Below the pieces are notes generated by a model, which had not been told where the DNA came from, did not search any database, and worked only from the letters and a program-made list of their open reading frames with translations. The translations under genes and the position numbers were made by a program. DNA of 32,500 nt from Acidobacteriota bacterium (GTDB taxonomy: Bacteria > Acidobacteriota > Vicinamibacteria > Vicinamibacterales > UBA2999), in contig JADZCN010000012.1 in assembly GCA_020851565.1 (NCBI GenBank), positions 1 to 32,500 on the forward strand, read 5' to 3'. Below, in pieces: positions 17,927-24,950 of this stretch. Position 1 is the first letter of the stretch, and each line of letters starts with the position of its first letter.

Positions 17927-18856
17927 ATGCATCGCCGTCACTTTCTCGCTCACGTCCCTGCCGGCATCGCCGCCGCCTGCGTCTCGCCTGCGATCGCGTC
18001 GGCCGCCCCCCGCGCCACCTCGGGGCTCACGATCCGATTCGTCGGCATGATGGGGCTGGTCGAGCGATCCGACGGGTCGATGCTGGCGGCGATGCCCAGC
18101 TCCGAGATGCACCACGATCTCTCCCACCGGCCGTTCCTCATGGCCCGCGCAGGCTCGCGCGTGGGCGCCGCGCTCGGCCTTCGCCCATCGCCGGGCGTGG
18201 TGCCTGCCGCGTTCGACATGCGGCTCGAGGGCGCCCTGCCCGACTCGTTCGTGTTCCGGTGCCTGGGCAACAGCCGCCTCGACGTCAGGGGCGGTGACGG
18301 TCCGCTTCAGAATCGCACCGTGCAGCCGGCGCAGATGGGGCGCATCGTCAAGGGCGCGCGCGTGCGGAGCGATATCGAGCGGTGGGCGAGCAGCGTCGTG
18401 TCGCTCGAAGGGGGCGAGCTGATCGACGCTGCCGCCCACCCCGATGCCGGGCGCGTCTGGTCCTTCGGCACGTATCGGCAGCGCCTGACCGACGCGGTCG
18501 ACTACGCGTCAACGGGTCCCGTCGAGCTGCGGCTGACACAGGGCGCCGACGTAACCCGCTACACGCCGGCGGCCGAGGCAGGCGAGGAGCTGTGGGTCGT
18601 CAGCGCTGCGACGGCCCGCAAACCCGCGGGCGCCCCGACGCGGCTCGAACACAGCCGGGCAGCCTTCGAGTTCCTGGCCGAGGGCGACGCGGTGATCGCC
18701 GAGTGCCCGGAGGCCTCCGGCCGCGAGGTTCCGATGTCGACGATTCCGTGCGATCAGGGAGCGAGCGCAAGCGCCACCGCGGGTGCAGCGGCCCGGCGGT
18801 TCCCGCCCTACACGGAGCTCTGCTACATCCTCATCCTCCTGGGGTCGGGTCGCTAG
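17927..18856 (+). CDS. Unrecognised exported protein with Tat-type signal peptide
   Basis: The 309-residue product begins MHRRHFLAHVPAGIAAACVSPAIASAAP, a twin-arginine style signal (RRHFL) with an alanine-rich cleavage region, so it is probably exported folded. The mature part was not recognised. It contains LTIRFVGMMGLVERSDG near the start, a stretch of alternating hydrophobic strands, and a hydrophobic C-terminus (YTELCYILILLGSG). GGGAG lies 8 nt before the ATG at 17927. The gene follows the CHAT-like anti-sigma gene by 59 bases, mostly filled by three direct repeats, and precedes the HD-GYP gene by 23 bases. It may be the periplasmic partner or substrate of the TPR/CHAT protein, but only position supports this. 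Confidence 0.8.
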   Translation: MHRRHFLAHVPAGIAAACVSPAIASAAPRATSGLTIRFVGMMGLVERSDGSMLAAMPSSEMHHDLSHRPFLMARAGSRVGAALGLRPSPGVVPAAFDMRLEGALPDSFVFRCLGNSRLDVRGGDGPLQNRTVQPAQMGRIVKGARVRSDIERWASSVVSLEGGELIDAAAHPDAGRVWSFGTYRQRLTDAVDYASTGPVELRLTQGADVTRYTPAAEAGEELWVVSAATARKPAGAPTRLEHSRAAFEFLAEGDAVIAECPEASGREVPMSTIPCDQGASASATAGAAARRFPPYTELCYILILLGSGR

Positions 18857-18879
18857 CCTGCCCGCCGCGTTCACGACCG

Positions 18880-19884
18880 ATGATCGACCACCATCCCAAG
18901 TCTGCGATCCTCGTCGCGCACCAGGATCCCGCGATCGGCCGCGAGCTTCGCGAGACCCTCACGTCGGACGGGCACAGCGTGCACGTGGTGGGTGACCGTT
19001 CTGCGGCCCTCTATCAGGCCCGGACCGGCCACCCCGACGTGGTGCTGTTGAGCGTCGACGTGGCTGGGCGCGACGACCTCGCGCTGTGCCGGCAGCTTCG
19101 TTTCGACTCGCAGACACGCTTCGTGCCGATCATCCTGGTGAGCGACCACGCCGACCGCGAGAGCCGGATCCGCGGTCTCGAGGCGGGCGCCGACGACTTC
19201 CTGAGCGCCCCAGTCGACAGGGCCGAATTGACGGCCCGGGTGCGGTCGCTCACGCGGCTGAAGCGGTCGACCGACGAGATGGACTCGGCCACGGCCATCA
19301 TCACCACCCTGGCCGTGATGATCGAGACGCGGGATGGCTACTCGGAGGGTCATTGCCATCGGATGGCCAACTACGCGACGGCCCTGGGCCGCGCGCTGGG
19401 CCTGGACGACGCGGACCTGCAGGCCCTTCATCGCGGGGGGTTCCTGCACGACATCGGGATGCTGGCGATCCCCGACTCGGTGCTGCGCATCCAGGGCCCG
19501 CTCACGCCGGAGCAGTACGAGCTGGTGCGGTCGCACACCATCATCGGCGACGAGCTCTGCAGCAACCTGCGGTCGCTCCAGTCCATCCGGGCCATCGTGC
19601 GGAGCCACCACGAGCGGCTCGATGGGTCGGGTTATCCGGACGGGCTTCGCGGCGATCAGGTGCCGTTGCTCGCCCAAATCATCGGCATCGTCGACGCGTT
19701 CGACGGGATCACGTCCCGAAGGGCGTACCACCAGGAGCAACCGGCCGCCGAGGCCCTGACCCAGCTTCGGCGGCACGTGTCGCTCGGGTGGCGCCGGGAC
19801 GACCTCGTGAGTGCCTTCGCCGACCTCGTGCTGGACGGCAAGCTGGGCCTCGTGGGTCCACGCATGCCTTCAGCACTGAAGTGA
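18880..19884 (+). CDS. HD-GYP phosphodiesterase with degenerate receiver domain
   Basis: This 334-residue protein has an N-terminal CheY-like receiver fold (about 8-125) followed by an HD-GYP domain that should hydrolyse cyclic di-GMP. The HD-GYP signature is intact: HDIGM at 190-194 and HHERLDGSGYPDGL at 243-256, then IVDAFDGITSRRAY. In the receiver the phosphorylation site is S58 (VVLLSVDVAG) instead of Asp, the acidic pair after the first strand is HQ at 14-15, and the Lys of the KPF motif is Ala (SAPVD near 109-113). Phosphorylation by a kinase is therefore unlikely. The ATG at 18880 gives the usual start of the receiver fold. The next small gene overlaps its stop (GTGA). Confidence 0.92.
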   Translation: MIDHHPKSAILVAHQDPAIGRELRETLTSDGHSVHVVGDRSAALYQARTGHPDVVLLSVDVAGRDDLALCRQLRFDSQTRFVPIILVSDHADRESRIRGLEAGADDFLSAPVDRAELTARVRSLTRLKRSTDEMDSATAIITTLAVMIETRDGYSEGHCHRMANYATALGRALGLDDADLQALHRGGFLHDIGMLAIPDSVLRIQGPLTPEQYELVRSHTIIGDELCSNLRSLQSIRAIVRSHHERLDGSGYPDGLRGDQVPLLAQIIGIVDAFDGITSRRAYHQEQPAAEALTQLRRHVSLGWRRDDLVSAFADLVLDGKLGLVGPRMPSALK

Positions 19885-20102
19885 ACGGACTGATTGAGTT
19901 GACGACACACGCACCGGATGACAGCAGGATCTCAGAGCTCGACGCCTTGACCGCGGAAGTCGCGGAGCTCAGGAGATTGACCGCCAGCATCGAAGGCCTC
20001 CTGGGCCAGCTCATGGGCAACATCACCGACCGGCTCGCTATCATCGAGCGCACAACCGCCTCGCTGAAGGAGAGACACGGCGCGTCGTGGACGAAGCGGT
20101 AG
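19881..20102 (+). CDS. Small coiled-coil protein, translationally coupled to the HD-GYP gene
   Basis: The frame from GTG 19881, overlapping the HD-GYP stop as GTGA, gives 73 residues. The middle, ISELDALTAEVAELRRLTASIEGLLGQL, has the heptad pattern of a coiled coil, followed by a second amphipathic helix ending in a basic tail. No family was recognised and no Shine-Dalgarno stands out, so expression would depend on coupling. It might serve as a dimerisation partner for the HD-GYP protein. The protein-like composition and exact overlap support a real gene, but it could be fortuitous. Confidence 0.5.
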   Translation: MNGLIELTTHAPDDSRISELDALTAEVAELRRLTASIEGLLGQLMGNITDRLAIIERTTASLKERHGASWTKR

Positions 20103-20190
20103 ACCGCGCCCTGCACGAGACGTTCTTCGACTGGTGTTGCTGGACGTCCGCTCCAACCGCCAGGCGGTCCGCAGCAGTCCGCACCTGCGC

Positions 20191-20196
20191 TATCCT
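20191..20196 (+). promoter_or_regulatory. -10-like box of a probable leaderless transcript
   Basis: TATCCT ends 6 bases before the ATG at 20203, with no Shine-Dalgarno between them. The expected transcription start falls at the start codon. No clear -35 was found. Confidence 0.4.
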
Positions 20197-20202
20197 TGGC
20201 CC

Positions 20203-21267
20203 ATGCGCTGGCTCGCACTGCTCCCGGCCCTGGCCGTGACCCTCAGCCTGGCCCTCCCTGCGTCATCTGCGCCATCTGCGCCATCTGCGTCATCTGCGTC
20301 ATCTGCGCCATCTGCGTCATCTGCGGCCCTGTCTGCGGCCCTGTCTGCGGCCCCGTCGGCGTCCCAGTCGGCGTCCCAGTCGGCGTCTGCGCCATCCATT
20401 ACGGGTTACATCTGCCCCATGCACCCCGACGTCATCGAGGCCGCTCCCGGCACCTGTCCGCGTTGCGGGATGGAGCTGGTCCCCGGCAACCCGCTCGGCA
20501 CGGCCAACTACCGCCTCCGCGTGGAGACGGTCCCCGCGGTGATCAAGGCCGGGCAGAAGACGACGTTCCGCTTCCACGTGGAGGATCCGGTCACGCGCAA
20601 GAAGGTCACCGACTACGCGCTGGTCCACGACAAGCGGTATCACCTGTTCGTCCTGAGCCGGGACACCACGATCTTCATGCACGAGCACCCCGAGCTCGAC
20701 GCCGAGGGCGTGTATGCCCTCGAGGTGACGCTGCCCAGGCCGGGCCACTACGTCCTCATCTCCGACTTCTTCCCGACCGGCGGCAGCGGTCAGGTGCTCA
20801 CCACGCCCATCGTCACCGCCGGGTTCGACGGCGATGTCGTGTCCCAGATCCCCACGTTCACCCCGGACACGTCGTGGACGAAGCGCGAGGCGGGCGTGGA
20901 CGTGGACCTGCGCATGGCGCAGGGCGCGCTGGTCGCATCGGAGGACCTCGACCTGCCGTTCCACTTCGTGAACGCCGAGACGGGCGAGCCGGTGCGGGAC
21001 CTTGAACGCTACCTGGGTGCCTTCGCGCATGCGCTCATCGTCAACGAGGAGCTGACCGAGTACATCCACGCCCACCCTGAAGAGACGCTCGAAGGCACCG
21101 ACATCAAGAGCGGCGGCGGCCCGGACGTCGTGTTCCACACGCTCTTCCCGAAGGGCGGCCGCTACAAGGCGTGGATTCAGTTCCAGCGGGCGGGCCGGCT
21201 GTCCACCGTCTCGTTCACGTTTCGCGTGCTTCGCCCGGGCGAGACGTTTACCGGGGCTGTCCATTGA
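20203..21267 (+). CDS. Secreted heavy-metal-binding domain protein
   Basis: The 354-residue product has a signal peptide (MRWLALLPALAVTLSLALPA), then about 45 residues of Ser/Ala/Pro/Gln low-complexity linker encoded by tandem repeats. A heavy-metal-binding motif follows, GYICPMHPDVIEAAPGTCPRCGMELVPG, with C71, H74, C85 and C88. The same short domain occurs in copper-export ATPases and CusB-like proteins. The C-terminal 250 residues form beta-rich segments with histidines suited to metal (IFMHEHPELD, YIHAHPEETLEG, FHVEDPVTRKK). It resembles periplasmic proteins linked to copper or heavy-metal handling, though no efflux gene adjoins it. The ATG at 20203 is chosen because the signal peptide starts there. 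Confidence 0.85.
   Translation: MRWLALLPALAVTLSLALPASSAPSAPSASSASSAPSASSAALSAALSAAPSASQSASQSASAPSITGYICPMHPDVIEAAPGTCPRCGMELVPGNPLGTANYRLRVETVPAVIKAGQKTTFRFHVEDPVTRKKVTDYALVHDKRYHLFVLSRDTTIFMHEHPELDAEGVYALEVTLPRPGHYVLISDFFPTGGSGQVLTTPIVTAGFDGDVVSQIPTFTPDTSWTKREAGVDVDLRMAQGALVASEDLDLPFHFVNAETGEPVRDLERYLGAFAHALIVNEELTEYIHAHPEETLEGTDIKSGGGPDVVFHTLFPKGGRYKAWIQFQRAGRLSTVSFTFRVLRPGETFTGAVH
20267..20395 (+). repeat. In-frame tandem repeats encoding a Ser/Ala linker
   Basis: Three runs follow each other: 9-bp TCTGCGYCA units, 12-bp units of the form GCCCTGTCTGCG, and GCGTCCCAGTCG units. All keep the reading frame and encode only Ser, Ala, Pro, Leu and Gln between signal peptide and metal-binding domain. 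Repeat number could vary without breaking the protein. Confidence 0.85.
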
Positions 21268-21514
21268 CAATTGCCAATTGATGATTGAGCGATTCATTGG
21301 GCGATTGGCGATTGGGGGCATCGATCATTGGATTGACGATTGGGTGATTTGGGCGATTGAGCCATTCGTCGGCGCCGTTCGCACATCTCAGCAAATCACG
21401 GAATCACCCAATCACCCAATGCTCCAATCACCCAGTGACCCAATCCGAATGCCCAATGCCCCAATCGCCCAATCGTCAACGAATCGCTCAATCGCCAATC
21501 GGCAATCGGCAATG
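21262..21514. repeat. Inverted GATTGGG-phrase arrays between convergent genes
   Basis: Copies of a 7-8 bp phrase (GATTGGG, GATTGGC and GATTGAG variants) fill 21262-21362, and the reverse complement phrase (CCCAATC, CCAATCG) fills 21396-21514, with about 33 unrelated bases between. The arms pair in places: GATTGAGCGATTC at 21283-21295 matches the reverse complement at 21481-21493 exactly over 13 bp. Located between the ends of two convergent genes, the structure could act as a two-way terminator. Confidence 0.88.
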
Positions 21515-21532
21515 GACGAGCGGTGAGCACGC

Positions 21533-22462
21533 TCAGCGCACCACGCCTCGACGAGCGCGGACGGTGTAGGCTTCACCCCTTGCCACGGTGACGCGGATCG
21601 ATCGGTAGCGCCCGTCTCCCGGTGCGGTCGGCGTGTAGCCCAGCATGTACTGCGCATTCAGCTCCTCGGCGATGCGCGCGGTGGCCGGGGCGATGTCGGC
21701 CGTGGAGGCGACGACCTCCGCATAGCCCCCGCTCTGCGCCGACAGCTCGTGGAAGACCTGCGGGTTGATGCGCGTGGACGACCGCGCGTTCGGCGTGTCC
21801 ACCGCGATCCCGTAGAGGAACACTTCGTTGCGTCCCAGCTGCTGCTTCAGGTCGGTCACGGCCGTGTCACTGGCCGTGTCCGCCCCGTCCGACACGAGGA
21901 CGATGGCGCCGCGGGGGTGCTCGCGATCCGCGAAGAGCGGGAGCGCCGAGGCCACCGCGTCGTAGATGGCCGTCCCGCCCGTGGGCCGCACCGTCTCGAG
22001 CGCCTCGCGAAGCGCCGTCCGATCCGTGGACCACGCGGCCGCCAGGCGTGACGCATGGTTGAAGAAGATGAGCGCCGCCTCGTCTTCCGGCTTCAGCAGG
22101 TCCTCCACGAACGTCCGCAGCGCCAGCCGCGCATCGTCCATGCGGGGACCGCGCATGCTGTCGCTGATGTCGAGGATGAGCGCCAGGCTGACGGGCACGC
22201 GCTCGCTGGTGAACTGCGTGACGGGCTGCGGCATGCCGCCCTCGGTGACGGTGAAGTCCTCGCGGCGAAGCGCGGTCACGAGCCGGCCGCTCGCATCGCG
22301 GACGGTCACCGGCGTGGGCACCAGCTCCGCACTGGTCCGGAAGATCCTGTTGGTGGTCAGGGCGCCGCGCTGGGCGGCGAGGCGCGGGCCGGCGGCCGCG
22401 GCAACGCACACCCCCGCGCTCGCGCGCGCAAGGCCGGCCAGGAACCGCCGACGCGTGGCCAT
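21533..22462 (-). CDS. VWFA-related exported protein (acidobacterial type)
   Basis: This 309-residue protein begins MATRRRFLAGLARASAGVCVAAAAGPRLAA, a twin-arginine type signal. A domain near 45-90 (VPTPVTVRDASGRLVTALRREDFTVTEGG) comes first, then a von Willebrand factor A domain with the metal-site motif DISDS at 98-102, plus TGGTAIYDAV and VLVSDGADTAS. It ends AEELNAQYMLGYTPTAPGDGRYRSIRVTVARG. This combination matches the VWFA-related family that is abundant in Acidobacteriota and is the best taxonomic marker in the window. Function is unknown; a cell-surface or periplasmic binding role is likely. Only 12 bases separate it from the preceding cytochrome gene, so the two probably share a transcript. 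Confidence 0.92.
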   Translation of the reverse strand: MATRRRFLAGLARASAGVCVAAAAGPRLAAQRGALTTNRIFRTSAELVPTPVTVRDASGRLVTALRREDFTVTEGGMPQPVTQFTSERVPVSLALILDISDSMRGPRMDDARLALRTFVEDLLKPEDEAALIFFNHASRLAAAWSTDRTALREALETVRPTGGTAIYDAVASALPLFADREHPRGAIVLVSDGADTASDTAVTDLKQQLGRNEVFLYGIAVDTPNARSSTRINPQVFHELSAQSGGYAEVVASTADIAPATARIAEELNAQYMLGYTPTAPGDGRYRSIRVTVARGEAYTVRARRGVVR

Positions 22463-22474
22463 GAGATCAGCCCG

Positions 22475-23659
22475 TCAGAATGTCGTGGCCGTGGAGGGCA
22501 CGCGGACGAGGCTCAGGCTCGGCCGGACCTTCACGGCGGTCTCGCCCGGATTGGCCTCGTAGGCCGTCATCACCAGCCGCGTGCCGCGCGGCAGCGGCAC
22601 TGGATCCGTGTAGACGTAGGGCGACGGCCAGTCGGTGCGGTAGTCGCGCAGCCACAGCAGCGGCCGCACGTTGCCGTCGGGCAGGTGCGCCGTCAGCTCC
22701 AGCGAGCGCGCCCCCGCGCCCAGCCGCGGATAGACGGCCTGGAGGCCCGTGGCCGCATCGAGCACCGCTTCGGCGCGGATGCGAGTCGGCCCGGCGCCGG
22801 CGGGCAGATCCGTGGCGGCGGCCTCGATGGCCATCGTGGTGGCCGCCGCGCCAGACGCGGCATCGTCCAGGTACAGCCCGACCTCGCTCGTGTCCGATGC
22901 GGCCTCCTCCGCTCCGTGGTAGCCGATCTCCAGGATCAGCTTCGCGCCGGCGGGCAGCGTGTAGGCCACGCCCTCGGGCAGGTGCATCGCGGTGGCCCAC
23001 GGCGTCCACGAGAAGAGCCAGCGATTCGTGCCGGCCTCGTAGACGGCCGCATGCCGGACGACCCGTCGCTCGCCGGGCCTGAAGGCCAGCCCGTGCACGC
23101 GCTGCGCGCTCTTGAAGGGCGTCTGGAGCTCGATGCGCTTCACCTCGTCTCCAGCGCCCGCGGGCACCGCGGTCGCGGCCGGGGCGGACAGGACCAGGTC
23201 CGGCTCGCCGTGCTCCCACATCGGCATCTCGGACACGAAGACCGGTGCCTGCGCTTCCTCCGCGAGCGTCTGGCCGCTGGGGGCTCCGCCGTCCACCCAT
23301 GCCACCAGCAGGTCCCACTCGCCCTGCGTGAGGCTGGGATCGTTCTGGAACCGCCCGTAGCCGGCGACGGCGCTCCACGGCGGCATGTGGCGCGTGAGGA
23401 CCTCTTCGCGAATCGCCGCCGCCCACGGCCGCGCCTCGCTGAACGTGGCAAGCGAGAACGCGACGTTGTTGGGCGAGTGGCAGGAGAAGCAGCGCCGCTG
23501 CAGGATGGGCGCGATGTCCTTGTGCCAGAGGAGCGTCGTGGTAATGCGCGGGTGCGTCTCGACGTCACGCGTGGAGAGCGCCGCCGCCAGGCCGAACACC
23601 CCTAGGCCGAGGAGCGCCGGCACGATGACCGAGCCGGAGAAAAGGCGTCGGGCAGACAT
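22475..23659 (-). CDS. Exported c-type cytochrome protein, probable monooxygenase-like partner
   Basis: This 394-residue protein has a membrane/signal segment near 10-28 (VIVPALLGLGVFGLAAAL) and one haem-c motif, CFSCH at 57-61, in the context HKDIAPILQRRCFSCHSPNN. It continues with ARPWAAAIREEVLTRHMPPW and DPSLTQGEWDLLVAWVDGGAP, the pattern of a family with an N-terminal cytochrome domain. The rest is beta-rich and may be related to the copper-monooxygenase-like part of its neighbour at 24951, but it lacks the HHL and HLHAPG motifs found there. The ATG at 23659 is preferred: upstream the frame runs into phrase repeats that would give EPQNLRTS units. A CATACT -10-like box ends 7 bases before this ATG. 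Confidence 0.85.
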   Translation of the reverse strand: MSARRLFSGSVIVPALLGLGVFGLAAALSTRDVETHPRITTTLLWHKDIAPILQRRCFSCHSPNNVAFSLATFSEARPWAAAIREEVLTRHMPPWSAVAGYGRFQNDPSLTQGEWDLLVAWVDGGAPSGQTLAEEAQAPVFVSEMPMWEHGEPDLVLSAPAATAVPAGAGDEVKRIELQTPFKSAQRVHGLAFRPGERRVVRHAAVYEAGTNRWLFSWTPWATAMHLPEGVAYTLPAGAKLILEIGYHGAEEAASDTSEVGLYLDDAASGAAATTMAIEAAATDLPAGAGPTRIRAEAVLDAATGLQAVYPRLGAGARSLELTAHLPDGNVRPLLWLRDYRTDWPSPYVYTDPVPLPRGTRLVMTAYEANPGETAVKVRPSLSLVRVPSTATTF

Positions 23660-23666
23660 CAGGGGG

Positions 23667-23672
23667 AGTATG
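23667..23672 (-). promoter_or_regulatory. -10-like box of a probable leaderless cytochrome gene transcript
   Basis: CATACT on the minus strand ends 7 bases before the ATG at 23659, with only a C-rich stretch between and no Shine-Dalgarno. The -35 position falls at the edge of the phrase-repeat array. Confidence 0.35.
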
Positions 23673-23683
23673 ACACTGAACCG

Positions 23684-23845
23684 GTTCTGGGGTTCTGGGG
23701 TTCTGGGGTTCTGAGGTTCTGAGGTTCTGAGGTTCTGAGGTTCGGAGGTTCGGAGGTTCTGGGGTTCTTGGGGACACGTCAGCGTTCTCCTGAACCTCAG
23801 AACCACAGAACCCTAGAACCTCCGAACCTCAGAACCTCCGAACCT
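23684..23845. repeat. Inverted GGTTCTGG / AGAACC phrase arrays
   Basis: About eleven copies of an 8-bp phrase (GGTTCTGG, GGTTCTGA and GGTTCGGA) run from 23684 to about 23771. The reverse complement phrase (AGAACCTC, CGAACCTC) follows from 23791 to 23845, up to the stop codon of the next gene. Roughly 20 unique bases lie between the arms, so a long imperfect hairpin can form between the start of one minus-strand gene and the end of the upstream one. Confidence 0.9.
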
Positions 23846-24788
23846 ATTTCGTGACCGTGAAGGTGACGTCGTGCGTGGAGCCGATGGCGCCGTCGGAGGC
23901 GAGGCAGCGGAGGACGTAGGTGCCCGGCTCGTGGAAGGTCACCGTCGTGTCGATTCTCCCGTCCTCGGGGATTTTCGGGGCAACCCAGCGGGGCGCCCAG
24001 GGCGAGTTGGCGCCGACGCGCGTGTCTTCCCACACCTTGGTCTGCTCGGGGTCGAAGGTGACCGTGTTCGGGCCACGGTAGACGAACCAGGACACGCGCA
24101 GGCCCGTCTGGCTCCCGACGGTGAGCGCCACGGGCGCGCGCTGCGAGGGGTGCACGCCGTTGACCGTGCGGTGGAAGAACTTCTCGTTGCGCGAGCCGGG
24201 GCCAAACCGCGGCCGCGGCCACCCATCGTCCAGGGCCCAGGCGGCCAGCTGGATGGGCTCGCCGACCTTCACCGTGCGCGTCGGACCGCTGTCCACCTTG
24301 AGCGTCGGCGCCGCGTTCTTGCGCATCTCGGGCGAGCTGACGCCGGCCCCGAGCGCACCCTGCTCGGAGGCCTGGACGAGGTCGTCCACGAACGAATCGG
24401 GGCGCAGCGTGGCGAAGGCACGCTCGGTCTTCCCGTTGGCGGTGAGCGTCCAGACGAGCTCCTTGTTGCCCCAGTCCTTCGGCACGCGCACCTTGAAGAC
24501 GAACCGGTTGCGCCGCGGGTAGAAGTGCGTCGGCTGCCCCTGGTCCGCCGGCCCGGGAGAGATGTTGTTGCCCGGCCCGACGGGGATGTCGAGCTCCTCT
24601 TCCCAGTTGCGGTTCATGTAGCCGAACAGCATGTTGAACGAGCCGTCGGGGTTCTGCTCCCAGCCCTCGAACGCGGGCGAGACGTTCTGCCCGCGCAGGT
24701 ACGACAGCGTCTGCGCATCGGTCCCGACGCGCGTCATCGCCACCGCGCACCCCAGCACCGCGATTGCGGCCCACATCCGTCCCGTCAT
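23844..24788 (-). CDS. Unrecognised exported protein with Ig-like C-terminal segment
   Basis: The 314-residue product starts with a signal peptide (MTGRMWAAIAVLGCAVAMTRVGTDAQ). The mature part contains GWEQNPDGSFNMLFGYMNRNWEEELDIPVG and FYPRRNRFVFKVRVPKDWGNKELVWTLT, segments found in a group of uncharacterised acidobacterial exported proteins. The last 120 residues are beta-rich and end TTVTFHEPGTYVLRCLASDGAIGSTHDVTFTVTK, a PKD/Ig-like strand pattern. Its position between two cytochrome genes on the same strand suggests it acts with them. The ATG at 24788 has a GGGG-rich stretch at SD distance; an upstream start at 24827 adds only basic residues. The stop codon (23844-23846) abuts the phrase-repeat array. 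Confidence 0.8.
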   Translation of the reverse strand: MTGRMWAAIAVLGCAVAMTRVGTDAQTLSYLRGQNVSPAFEGWEQNPDGSFNMLFGYMNRNWEEELDIPVGPGNNISPGPADQGQPTHFYPRRNRFVFKVRVPKDWGNKELVWTLTANGKTERAFATLRPDSFVDDLVQASEQGALGAGVSSPEMRKNAAPTLKVDSGPTRTVKVGEPIQLAAWALDDGWPRPRFGPGSRNEKFFHRTVNGVHPSQRAPVALTVGSQTGLRVSWFVYRGPNTVTFDPEQTKVWEDTRVGANSPWAPRWVAPKIPEDGRIDTTVTFHEPGTYVLRCLASDGAIGSTHDVTFTVTK

Positions 24789-24822
24789 GCCGTCACCCCG
24801 TCTGGAACGCTGTCTCAACGAA

Positions 24823-24932
24823 ACCACGAAGATACGAAGGGCACGAAGACGGCCACAAAGCTCGAGACTTCAAGACCTCAAGACCTCAAGCCCAGGTCCC
24901 AAGTCCCAAGCCCCAAGCCCCAAGCCCCAAGA
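24823..24932. repeat. CACGAAG and CAAGACCT/CAAGCCC phrase repeats
   Basis: Two phrase families lie end to end: ACCACGAAG / ATACGAAGG / GCACGAAGA units at 24823-24852, then CAAGACCT units changing into CCAAGCCC and CCAAGTCC units at 24866-24932. They sit between the end of the cytochrome gene at 24951 and the start of the gene at 24788. Unlike neighbouring arrays they show no inverted partner. Confidence 0.8.
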
Positions 24933-24950
24933 CCGTCCGCCGTGGTCTCC

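Noticed and set aside
23660..23806. N-terminal extension of the cytochrome gene into EPQNLRTS repeats
   Set aside because: It would place repeat-encoded residues before a clear signal segment; the ATG at 23659 is the sensible start.
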